64,000 bases of DNA from G965227875 sp965227875 (lineage in GTDB: Bacteria > Pseudomonadota > Alphaproteobacteria > Rhizobiales > JAJFHC01), in NCBI GenBank assembly GCA_965227875.1, contig OZ245783.1, forward strand, positions 2,790,001 to 2,854,000, in the 5' to 3' direction. Shown piece by piece: positions 17,304-27,500 of this stretch. Made by a program: the position numbers and the translations under genes. Within the stretch, counting starts at the first letter, position 1, and the number at the start of each line of letters is the position of its first letter. Under the pieces are notes generated by a model. That model did no database searches. It saw only the letters and a list, made by a program, of their open reading frames with translations, and was not told where the DNA came from.

Positions 17304-18008
17304 ATGAGGATTGCCTGCTGGAATGCCGCGTTCAATGGGCCGTCATCGGTCAGGGGCCAGATGATCAGAGCCCTGCTCCTGGACGCGAACCCGGAAATTG
17401 TCTGTCTCCCCGAGTCGCATGCTGAATTCATGCCGGACGACTGGCATGGCGCATTTGGCGCTGCCGATTGGGGATATCCGGTCAGAAAAGGCCAGCGCAA
17501 AATAGCACTCTGGAGCCGGAAGCCATGGTTCAGCGTCGACGATGTCGGGAGCGCCGGAATGCCGCCTGGCCGCTTTGTAAAAGCTGTAACCTTGACGAGT
17601 TGCGGGGAAGTCACGGTCGTCGGCGTGTGCATTCCCTACATGTTCGCCCATGTCAGCACCGGTCGCCGCGACCGAACCAAATGGGAAGACCATCAATCAT
17701 ACCTTGCCGGACTGCAGGGGGTGCTGACGCGATGCGTCGCGAGTCCGTCCATCATCATTGGCGATTTCAATCAGACGGTGCCCAGATCAGGTGCGCCTCC
17801 ACACGTACACGAGTCGCTGCGAACTGCCCTTGCCGGCTACAGGATCTGGACGGAGGGCCGAGAGGCCGGTGCTACGAGGAAACCGGTCTGTCACGCTGCT
17901 GGATCGGATCACTTCGAACTTGATCGGGTGAACTGGATTTCCCGCCGGACCGAGGGGGTCGAACTCAGCGATCATGACGGCGTCATCGTCGATCTCGTGC
18001 CCGGCTGA
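17304..18008 (+). CDS. Endonuclease/exonuclease/phosphatase-family protein
   Basis: The 234-residue protein starts MRIACWNAAFNG, the usual first strand of this metal-dependent family with its conserved Asn. Other family residues are visible: the metal-binding Glu in IVCLPESHAEF, the DxN pair in IIIGDFNQTVP, and the terminal SDHDGVIVDL. The fold covers DNases, sphingomyelinases and phosphoinositide phosphatases, and the specific substrate cannot be told. There is no signal peptide, so it is probably cytoplasmic. An in-frame start at 17232 adds a cysteine- and arginine-rich segment with no family similarity. It stands alone between the TetR region and the secretion genes. Confidence 0.85.
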   Translation: MRIACWNAAFNGPSSVRGQMIRALLLDANPEIVCLPESHAEFMPDDWHGAFGAADWGYPVRKGQRKIALWSRKPWFSVDDVGSAGMPPGRFVKAVTLTSCGEVTVVGVCIPYMFAHVSTGRRDRTKWEDHQSYLAGLQGVLTRCVASPSIIIGDFNQTVPRSGAPPHVHESLRTALAGYRIWTEGREAGATRKPVCHAAGSDHFELDRVNWISRRTEGVELSDHDGVIVDLVPG

Positions 18009-18123
18009 AGGAAGATCTCGGTGTCCGATGCTTCGCGGCCGACATGTTCCGCGACGCTGACGAATGTTCGCCGACACGACCCGGGTCTGGCATCGCGCCA
18101 GAACGGCGGACGACACTTGCCCT

Positions 18124-19416
18124 CTAGTATTCACGCCAGGCCCGGGAGACGCTGTCTTTCAGCGGATCGAGGAGGTAGGCGAGCGGGGTGCGGGCTTCGG
18201 TGCGCACGAAGACGTTGGCGGCCAGCCCCGGCTGCATGATCCTCCTGGCCCGCTCGGGGACTGTGTCGTCGAGTGCGGCGCGGGCGACGAAATAGGTGCG
18301 TCCGGTCTTGTCGTCGTAGAGCGAGTCGGCGGACACATAGACGATCCGGCCCTTCAGCTTGTCCAGGTTACGGGCCTTGGCGGACACCAGTTGCACGTCC
18401 ACCTCCTGACCGCGGTGCACATTGTCGATGCTGGCGACTTCGATCCGAGTCTCGACCAGCAGTTTCTCGGTTTCCGGCACGATCTCCATGAGTACGTCGC
18501 CGGGCGCGATCACGCCGCCTTCGGTATGGACCGACAGTCCGACGACGATCCCGGACGCGGTCGCGCGCACGTCTGAATGGGCCAGCGTATGGGCCGCGGA
18601 CTCCAGCTGTTCGGACACCTCGTTGAGCAGTCTCTGGTTTTCGTTGAGTTCGCTGTTGGCTCTTTCCTGGAACTCGGCGCGCAGCTTTGCCATTTGTTGC
18701 CGCGCCTCGGCGATCGACCGCCGCGCCGCCCCGATGCGCGCGGTTGCCTCGGCGCGATTGCCGCGCAGTTTGGCCGCCTCGCGCTTGAGTTCGAGCAGGC
18801 GGACACGCGGTGTCAGCCCCTTGTCGAAAAGGGCCTGCAGGTCGCTGATCTCATCACCGATCGACGTGATCTGGAAATCCTGTTCCCGGACCTTGGCCTT
18901 GAGGCCGGTCACCTCCTGATTCAGTTGCGCGATCTGTTCCCCGGTCATCGCCTCGCTGCTCGCCAGCATCTGCAGCCGAGATTCGAGGAGTCTCTTCTGG
19001 TTGGCCACGGTCTTGTCGAACGCCGCCCGGTCGCCGCCCGGCCAGTCCGGTGCGACCAGTTCCGTCTCGCCGGCAAGTTCGGCCTGGAGCCGGGCGATCG
19101 AGGCGAGGATGTGGTTCCGACGGCTTTGCAGCAGGTTGTGGCTGTTGCGCGCGCGCGTTGCGTCGAGCCGGATGACGATGTCGCCGGTCGACACCCGGTC
19201 GCCGTCTTCCACGAGGATTTCCTTCACCGTGCCGCCTTCGCGGTGCTGCACGGCCTTGCGGTTCGAGATAACCTTGAAGACCCCCTCGGAAATGACCGCC
19301 CCGGAGATGGAGGCCGTCGCCGCCCATCCGCCGAACCCGAAGAACGCGAAGGCGATCACGGCCGCGGCGCTTGTCTTGACGCGCCTGATGGCCTGAATGT
19401 TCCAGTTGTCTTGCAT
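18124..19416 (-). CDS. Type I secretion periplasmic adaptor (HlyD family)
   Basis: The 430-residue protein has one N-terminal membrane helix (SAAAVIAFAFFGFGGWAA), a lipoyl-like segment (VKEILVEDGDRVSTGDIVIRLD), about 180 residues of heptad-rich alpha-helical hairpin (SIARLQAELAGETELV to EVSEQLESAAHTLAHS), and a C-terminal beta-barrel ending YLLDPLKDSVSRAWREY, as in PrtE/HlyD. It links the inner-membrane ATPase to a TolC-type outer-membrane channel. It follows the ATPase gene by 26 bases on the same strand. No TolC gene is in the window. The cargo is almost certainly the giant RTX protein encoded divergently. Confidence 0.95.
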   Translation of the reverse strand: MQDNWNIQAIRRVKTSAAAVIAFAFFGFGGWAATASISGAVISEGVFKVISNRKAVQHREGGTVKEILVEDGDRVSTGDIVIRLDATRARNSHNLLQSRRNHILASIARLQAELAGETELVAPDWPGGDRAAFDKTVANQKRLLESRLQMLASSEAMTGEQIAQLNQEVTGLKAKVREQDFQITSIGDEISDLQALFDKGLTPRVRLLELKREAAKLRGNRAEATARIGAARRSIAEARQQMAKLRAEFQERANSELNENQRLLNEVSEQLESAAHTLAHSDVRATASGIVVGLSVHTEGGVIAPGDVLMEIVPETEKLLVETRIEVASIDNVHRGQEVDVQLVSAKARNLDKLKGRIVYVSADSLYDDKTGRTYFVARAALDDTVPERARRIMQPGLAANVFVRTEARTPLAYLLDPLKDSVSRAWREY

Positions 19417-19442
19417 GAACCTTTTTCCCTGTGTGCTGCGCG

Positions 19443-21275
19443 TCAGGCGACTGCGGAGAGCCTGGTGAGAAACTTCTCCTTCTCGCCGAAGAACGAGACA
19501 CGTCCGGCCTCGATCGCGAGAATCTTGTCCACATGATGCAGGATCGACGACCTGTGGGTGACGATGACCACGGTCACGCCGCGTTCCTTCAATTGTTCGA
19601 GCGCACGGGAGAGCGCGGCTTCGCCTTCGCTGTCGAGATGCGCGTCGGGCTCGTCGAGAACGACGAGCGGGGGCGCGCCGAACAGGGCCCGTGCGAGGGC
19701 CACGCGCTGGCGCGAACCGGGACTGAGCGGCGTGCCGTCGGCCGAAAGCTGCGTGAGGAAACCGTCCGACAGGCGCTTGATGACATCGTCCGCGCCCGCC
19801 AGCGCCGCGGCGGTGTGGACGTCGGCATCGCGTCCCTCGGTGAACCTCGAGATGTTCTGCGCCACGGATCCGGCGAAGAGCTGGACGTCCTGCGGCAGGT
19901 AACCCACGCCCGTGAGGCGCTGGTCCTCCGGCCAGTGCGCCATCTCGACGCCGTCGAGCCTCACCGCCCCCTTGTCCGGGTACTGTGCGCCGGCGATCAG
20001 CCGCGCAAGGGTCGACTTCCCGGCCCCGCTCTGCCCGACGACGGCAACGGATTCGCCGGGGTTCAGCGAAAGGCTCACCTTGTTGAGGATCGGCGTCGCG
20101 GTTCCCGGAATGAAGACGCTGGCGCCCTCCACGTCGAGGCGGCCCTCGGGTGCCGGATAGGAAATCGTCTCGTTTTCCTTGTGGACGTGTTTCTCGATGA
20201 AGCCGTTGAGGCGGGTCCGTGCGGCACGGGCCTGCAGCAGCGACCGCCAGCCGGACACCACCTGCTCGATCGGCGCCAGCGCGCGGCCCATGAGGATCGA
20301 TCCCGCGACCATGGCGCCCGCGGACATCTTTCCGTCGATCACGAGATAGGCGCCGAACCCGAGTATGCCCATCTGGAGAAGCGGACGGACGAACTTCGTC
20401 ATCCCCTTGAGAAAGGAGGCGCGGTCTGCGGCGGTGCTCTGTATCCGGGCCGCGGACTCGAAGGCGTCATGCCAGCGCGCCTGCAGGACCGAAAGCATGC
20501 CCATCGAACGCACGACCCCGGCATTGGCGACGATGTCGTCGGCATAGGCTTGCGCCGTGCCCGACTTGCCATAGGCCTCTGCGGTCAGTTTCTTGGTGCA
20601 CAATTCGGTCACGAGCGCGATGGCCGTGAGCAGGATCGCGCCGGCGACCGCGGTCAGGCCGAGCAACGGATGCAGGACAAACAGCACGAACAGGAAAATC
20701 GGCGTCCACGGCGCGTCGAGAAGGGCGGTGATGACGTTTCCGGATATGAATTTCTGGACGATGTCGAGATCCTGCAACGGCCGCGGCGCGGGCGTTTCCT
20801 TTTGCGGAAACTGTATCCGGGCGAGGCTGCGCAGAAGTTTCGGCGCCCAGGCGAGCTGGTATTTCGCGGCAAGGTTGTTGGTCAGCTGCGAACGGAATCC
20901 TTCGAGCAGCCCGTTGGCCAGCAGAAGGCCGCCGCAGGCCAGCGACAGGTAGACCAGCGTATCGTAGCTCCCCGACGAGACCACCCGGTCGTAGATCTGG
21001 AGCATGTAGAGCGGGCTCGTCAGCATGAGGATGTTGATCCCGAAACTGATCGCGACGATCCATCCGAGATCCGCAGGTCCCGCCAGCTTTTGTGTCTGCT
21101 CGACGGGTGCGGCCTTTTCCGGACCGCCGTCTCGCCGGCGCGGATTGTCCTGACCAGGCAGGCCGGTATCCTTCGCGCTGCCATAGGACTCCCGCAGGAG
21201 GGCGAACAGGTCCCGCACCGGCCTGGGGTGCTGGTCCGGTCCCGGTTTTTCGGAGCTCTTCCCGTCCATCGTCAT
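19443..21275 (-). CDS. Type I secretion permease/ATPase (PrtD/LapB type)
   Basis: This 610-residue half-transporter has an extra ~65-residue polar N terminus and a membrane domain with six helices (from WIVAISFGINILMLTSPLYM). The nucleotide-binding domain has Walker A GQSGAGKST, Q-loop GYLPQDVQLFAGSV, Walker B LVVLDEPDAHLD and H-loop VTHRSS. The ABC signature is unusual: LSPGSRQR in place of LSGGQ-QR, so Pro and Ser-Arg replace Gly and Gly-Gln. There is no C39 peptidase domain, which fits a cargo with a C-terminal secretion signal rather than a GG leader. It is divergent from the giant RTX/LamG gene and upstream of hlyD. Confidence 0.96.
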   Translation of the reverse strand: MTMDGKSSEKPGPDQHPRPVRDLFALLRESYGSAKDTGLPGQDNPRRRDGGPEKAAPVEQTQKLAGPADLGWIVAISFGINILMLTSPLYMLQIYDRVVSSGSYDTLVYLSLACGGLLLANGLLEGFRSQLTNNLAAKYQLAWAPKLLRSLARIQFPQKETPAPRPLQDLDIVQKFISGNVITALLDAPWTPIFLFVLFVLHPLLGLTAVAGAILLTAIALVTELCTKKLTAEAYGKSGTAQAYADDIVANAGVVRSMGMLSVLQARWHDAFESAARIQSTAADRASFLKGMTKFVRPLLQMGILGFGAYLVIDGKMSAGAMVAGSILMGRALAPIEQVVSGWRSLLQARAARTRLNGFIEKHVHKENETISYPAPEGRLDVEGASVFIPGTATPILNKVSLSLNPGESVAVVGQSGAGKSTLARLIAGAQYPDKGAVRLDGVEMAHWPEDQRLTGVGYLPQDVQLFAGSVAQNISRFTEGRDADVHTAAALAGADDVIKRLSDGFLTQLSADGTPLSPGSRQRVALARALFGAPPLVVLDEPDAHLDSEGEAALSRALEQLKERGVTVVIVTHRSSILHHVDKILAIEAGRVSFFGEKEKFLTRLSAVA

Positions 21276-21585
21276 GTCTTGGTTCCCGAGTGATGCATCG
21301 ATTGGAGTGCAAGGCTTATCGACCTCCTGCTAAGTCCGGATGAATTGCGCAGGGTGAATGCTAATAAATTTTTCGATAAAAATACGTATTTCGCGAAATA
21401 TTCAAATAAGAAAACGGCAGGTTAAATGTTAACTTTGTTTATGACGGCCATTCATAAGTATTTTGTTTTCCGAGAATGAGTATTCGACTACCTAGTCTCG
21501 TTTTGCCTTGCTATCGGTTGATGGAGATCAGGGGGCGGCCCGCGAATTCCGATGCGGTCGCCGAAGCAGCAAGAGGAGAGTTGAG
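21276..21585. promoter_or_regulatory. AT-rich divergent control region between T1SS genes and the giant gene
   Basis: This 310-base gap is far richer in A+T than its surroundings, especially 21358-21480. It contains two overlapping 12-base palindromes, AAATACGTATTT (21380-21391) and ATTTCGCGAAAT (21388-21399), and GTTAA-atg-TTAAC (21421-21433). An AAGAGGAGAG ribosome-binding site precedes the ATG at 21586. AT-rich control DNA of this kind is typical of surface-protein genes silenced by MucR/H-NS-like proteins in alphaproteobacteria; that reading is inference. Confidence 0.6.
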
Positions 21586-24500
21586 ATGTCGGTGGTCGCG
21601 AACGGAAACCTTCCGGAAGACTTTGGTGTTGTGGATGGAGCGAAGGCCGTCTCCGGCATCCCGGGCACACACACGTTCAGTGGAGAGCGCTCGGATTACC
21701 TGGAGATCCAGCACTCCGACACGCTGGCGCTGGCGAACGGGACGTTTGCGCTGACCTTCAATGCGGATACCGTCAACGGCACACAGGCGCTGCTGTCCAA
21801 GGACGGCAACGGGTATGGTGACGGCGGCCACATGTCGGTCTACATCCAGGATGGCTGGCTCAAGGTGCGCCTGCAATCGGAGAACCAGTCGAAGTACGCC
21901 CAGGTGCGCGACGCCCGGATCGAGGAGGGCGAGGATTATCACCTGTCCGTCTCGTTCGGCGATGATGGCCTCAAGATCTACGTCAACGGCGAACTGAAGG
22001 CGGCCGAGCCCACCTTCAAGACCGGCATGGAGGACAACGACCTCAGCCTGATCGTGGGGGCCGCAAGCTGGTACCGCACCGAGACCCGGGACAACATCAA
22101 CTCCAACTTCGACGGCACGATCACGGACGTGATGGTGTTTGGCGAGCAGCTGGCCCCTGAGCAGATGGCGAAGCTTGCCGAGCCGGTGACCGGTCCTGCG
22201 GCTGCAGACCCGGGCATGGGCACCGATGCCGACGACACCATGACCGGCACGGATGCAGCCGACAGCCTCAACGGCGCCATGGGCAACGACTCGATCGACG
22301 GCGGGGCCGGCGATGACAATATCAAGGGCGGTTACGGCAACGACAACCTCCTGGGCGGCGACGGCGACGATATCATCGAGGGCGGCCACGGCGAGGACCT
22401 CATGGTCGGCGGGGCCGGCAACGACCTCCTGATCTCGCGCTCGGATGCCCGCGAGCCCTTCATCGCCAACGTGCCCGGCCGCGACGAGGCCGACCCGGAC
22501 AACGAGCTGGATGAAGCCACCGGCAAGCTCTATGCCGACCAGCCCATCCCCGGCGACGATGTCATGATCGGCGGGGCCGGCGGAGACACCTTCCGCTTCA
22601 ACCCCCTCATCAACGCCAAGAAGCGCTTCATCGAGAAGCACACCATGGACAACGGCATGATCCACTGGCACGGGGTGGCCGGCGAGAACGACGACCTGCA
22701 CGACCACTGGGTCGACGGCCTGGGCAACGACATCATCGCCGACTTCAACCGGGCCGAGGGCGACAGGATCGAGATCATCGGCCACACCGCGGAGCTCTAC
22801 AGGATCGAGCACGTGGACGGCAATGGCGACGGCTTCGTCGACCACTCGGTGCTGCACATCCGCTCCAACCAGGGCCGCAACGGCGGTGCCCACCAGTATG
22901 ACGAACTGGGCACCATCACCGTCTATGGCGACCTCGTCACCCGGGCCGACGTCACCGTCGACGCCAAACCCGCGCTCGGCATCGTCGACACCATCGACCA
23001 GCTCGACGAGGCGCTCAAGCCCCTGACCAACGGAGAAGCCAGGGAAGACCTGAACTTCACGCCCCCGGCGTCACCGGAAGGCTTCGGCGCGATCGAGGGC
23101 GCGAAGGCCGTCTCCGGCATCCCGGGCACGCACACGTTCTCGGGCGAGCGCTCGGACTATCTCGAGATCCAGCATTCCGAGAAGCTTGCGCTGGCCAACG
23201 GGACGTTTGCGCTCACCTTCAACGCGGATACCGTCAACGGCACACACGCGCTGCTGTCCAAGGACGGCAACGGCTATGGTGACGGCGGCCACATGTCGGT
23301 CTACATCCAGGACGGCTGGCTCAAGGTCCGCCTGCAATCGGAGAACCAGTCCAAGTACGCCCAGGTGCGCGACGCCCGGATCGAGGAGGGCGAGGATTAT
23401 CAACTGTCCGTCTCGTTCGGCGAGGATGGCCTCAAGATCTACGTCAACGGCGAACTGAAGGCGGCCGAGCCCACCTTCAAGACCGGCATGGAGGACAACG
23501 ACCTCAGCCTGATCGTGGGGGCCGCAAGCTGGTACCGCACCGAGACCCGGGACAACATCAACTCCAACTTCGACGGCACGATCACGGACGTGATGGTGTT
23601 TGGCGAGCAGCTGGCGCCCGAGCAGATGGCCAGGCTGGCCGAGCCGGTGACCGGTCCTGCGGCCGCAGACCCCGGCATGGGAACCGATGCCGACGACACC
23701 ATGACGGGCACGGAAGGGGCGGACAGCCTGAACGGCGCCATGGGCAACGACTCGATCGACGGCGGGGCCGGCGATGACAATATCAAGGGCGGTTACGGCA
23801 ACGACAACCTCCTGGGCGGCGACGGCGACGACGTCATCGAGGGCGGCCACGGCGAGGACCTCATGGTCGGCGGCGCCGGCAACGACCTCCTGATCTCGCG
23901 CTCGGATGCAAGGGAGCCCTTCATCGCCAGCGTGCCCGGCCGCGACGAGGCCGACCCGGACAACGAACTCGATCCCACAACCGGCAAGCTCTACGCCGAC
24001 CAGCCCATCCCCGGCGACGACGTCATGATCGGCGGGGCCGGCGGAGATACCTTCCGCTTCAACCCCCTCATCAACGCCAAGAAGCGCTTCATCGAGAAGC
24101 ACACCATGGACAATGGCATGATCCACTGGCACGGAGTGGCCGGCGAGAACGACGACCTGCACAACCACTGGGTCGACGGGCTGGGCAACGACATCATCGC
24201 CGACTTCAACCGGGCCGAGGGAGATAAAATAGAGATCATCGGCCACACCGCGGAGCTCTACCGGATCGAGCATGTCGACGGCAATGGCGACGGCTTCGTC
24301 GACCACTCCGTGCTGCACATCCGCTCCAACCAGGGCCGCAACGGGGGCGCGCACCAGTATGACGAACTGGGCACCATCACCGTCTATGGCGACCTCGTCA
24401 CCCGCGCCGACGTCACCGTCGACGCAAAGCCCGCACTCGGCATCGTCGACACCATCGACCAGCTCGACGAGGCGCTCAAGCCCCTCACCAACGGCGAGGC

Positions 24501-27500
24501 CCGCGAGGACCTGAACTTCACGCCCCCGGCGTCACCGGAAGGCTTCGGCACCCTCGAGGGCGCGAAGGCGGTTTCCGGCATTCCCGGCAGCCACACGTTC
24601 AGTGGCGAGCGCAGTGATTACCTGGAGATCCAGCACTCCGACACGCTGGCGCTGGCCAACGGCACGTTCGCGCTCACCTTCAATGCCGACACGGTCAACG
24701 GCACCCGTGCGCTCTTCTCCAAGGATGCCCGCGGTTACGGCGAGGGCGGCCACATCACGGCCTATGTCCAGGAAGGCACCCTGAAGGTGGTCTTCCAGTC
24801 GGAAGACGCAAGCAAATATGTGAAGGTCAACGGCCTGGAGGTCGAGGAGGGCCGGGACTATCACGTCTCCTTCTCCTTCGGCGAAGACGGCCTGAAGGTC
24901 TATGTCAACGGTGACTTGAGGGCAGCCGAACCCACCTTCAAGGTGACGCTGGAAGACAATGCCGAGAGCCTGATCGTCGGTGCGGCCGGCTGGTCGCGGT
25001 CCGAAGGCAAGGAGTACATCAACTCCAACTTCGACGGCACGATCACCGACGTGATGGTGTTTGGCGAGCAACTGGCGCCGGAGCAGATGGCGAAGCTGGC
25101 CGAGCCGGTGACCGGTCCTGCGGCAGCAGACCCCGGTATGGGAACCGATGCCGACGACACCATGACCGGCACCGAGGGCTCCGACAGCCTCAACGGCGCC
25201 ATGGGCAATGACTCGATCGACGGCGGGGCCGGCGATGACACGATCAAGGGCGGTTACGGCAACGACAACCTCATGGGCGGCGACGGCGACGATGTCATCG
25301 AGGGCGGCCACGGCGAGGACCTCATGGTCGGCGGCGACGGCAACGACCTCCTGATCTCGCGCTCGGACGCCCGCGAGCCCTTCATCGCCAATGTGCCCGG
25401 CCGCGATGAGGCCGATCCGGACAACGAGCTCGATCCCACAACCGGCAAGCTCTATGCCGACCAGCCCATCCCCGGCGACGACGTCATGATCGGCGGGGCC
25501 GGTGGAGATACCTTCCGCTTCAATCCCCTCATCAACGCCAAGAAGCGCTTCATCGAGAAGCACACCAACGATGACGGGACCATCCGCTGGCACGGGGTGG
25601 CCGGCGAGAATGACGACCTGCACAACCACTGGGTCGACGGGCTGGGCAACGACATCATCGCCGACTTCAACCGGGCCGAGGGCGACAAAATAGAGATCAT
25701 CGGCCACACGGCGGAGCTCTACAGGATCGAGCATGTCGACGGCAATGGCGACGGCTTCGTCGACCACTCGGTGCTGCACATCCGCTCCAACCAGGGCCGC
25801 AACGGGGGGGCGCACCAGTATGACGAACTGGGCACCATCACCGTCTATGGCGACCTCGTCACCCGCGCCGACGTCACCGTCGACGCAAAGCCCGCGCTCG
25901 GCATCGTCGATACCATCGACCAGCTCGACGAGGCGCTCAAGCCACTGACCAATGGCGAGGCGAGAGAAGACCTGGACTTCACGCCCCCGGCGTCACCGGA
26001 AGGCTTCGGCGCCATCGAGGGCGCGAAGGCCGTGTCAGGGATCCCCGGCAGCCACACGTTCAGTGGAGAGCGCTCGGACTATCTCGAGATCCAGCACTCC
26101 GAGAAGCTGGCCCTGGCCAACGGCACGTTCGCGCTCACCTTCAATGCCGACACGGTCAACGGCACGCAGGCGCTGCTGTCCAAGGACGGCAACGGCTATG
26201 GTGACGGCGGCCACATGTCGGTCTACATCCAGGACGGCTGGCTCAAGGTCCGCCTGCAATCGGAGAACCAGTCGAAGTACGCCCAGGTTCGCGACGCCCG
26301 GATCGAGGAGGGCGAGGATTATCACCTCTCCGTCTCGTTTGGCGAGGATGGCCTCAAGATCTACGTCAACGGCGAACTGAAGGCGGCCGAGCCCACCTTC
26401 AAGACCGGCATGGAGGACAACGACCTCAGCCTGATCGTGGGGGCCGCAAGCTGGTACCGCACCGAGACCCGCGACAACATCAACTCCAACTTCGACGGCA
26501 CGATCACGGACGTGATGGTGTTTGCCGAGCAGCTGGCGCCCGATCAGATGGCGAAGCTGGCCGAGCCGGTGACCGGTCCTGCGGCTGTGGATCCGGGCCT
26601 GGGCACCGACGGTAACGATCAGATGACCGGGACGGATGCCGCCGACAGCCTGAACGGGGCCATGGGCAACGACTCGATCGACGGCGGGGCCGGCGATGAC
26701 AATATCAAGGGCGGTTACGGCAACGACAACCTCCTGGGCGGCGACGGCGACGATGTCATCGAGGGCGGCCACGGCGAGGACCTCATGGTCGGCGGGGCGG
26801 GCAACGACCTGCTGATCTCGCGCTCGGATGCAAGGGAGCCCTTCATCGCCAGCGTGCCCGGCCGCGACGAGGCCGATCCGGACAACGAGCTCGATCCCAC
26901 AACCGGCAAGCTCTATGCCGACCAGCCCATCCCCGGCGACGACGTCATGATCGGCGGGGCCGGTGGAGATACCTTCCGCTTCAATCCCCTCATCAACGCC
27001 AAGAAGCGCTTCATCGAGAAGCACACCAACGATGACGGGACCATCCGCTGGCACGGGGTGGCCGGCGAGAATGACGACCTGCACAACCACTGGGTCGACG
27101 GGCTGGGCAACGACATCATCGCCGACTTCAACCGGGCCGAGGGCGACAAAATAGAGATCATCGGCCACACGGCGGAGCTCTACAGGATCGAGCACGTGGA
27201 CGGCAATGGCGACGGCTTCGTCGACCACTCGGTGCTGCACATCCGCTCCAACCAGGGCCGCAACGGGGGGGCGCACCAGTATGACGAACTGGGCACCATC
27301 ACCGTCTATGGCGACCTCGTCACCCGCGCCGACGTCACCGTCGACGCAAAGCCCGCGCTCGGCATCGTCGATACCATCGACCAGCTCGACGAGGCGCTCA
27401 AGCCACTGACCAATGGCGAGGCGAGAGAAGACCTGGACTTCACGCCCCCGGCGTCACCGGAAGGCTTCGGCGCCATCGAGGGCGCGAAGGCCGTGTCAGG

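Noticed and set aside
21421..21433. CtrA site in front of the giant gene
   Set aside because: GTTAA-atg-TTAAC has only three bases between TTAA elements, not the seven of a CtrA box.
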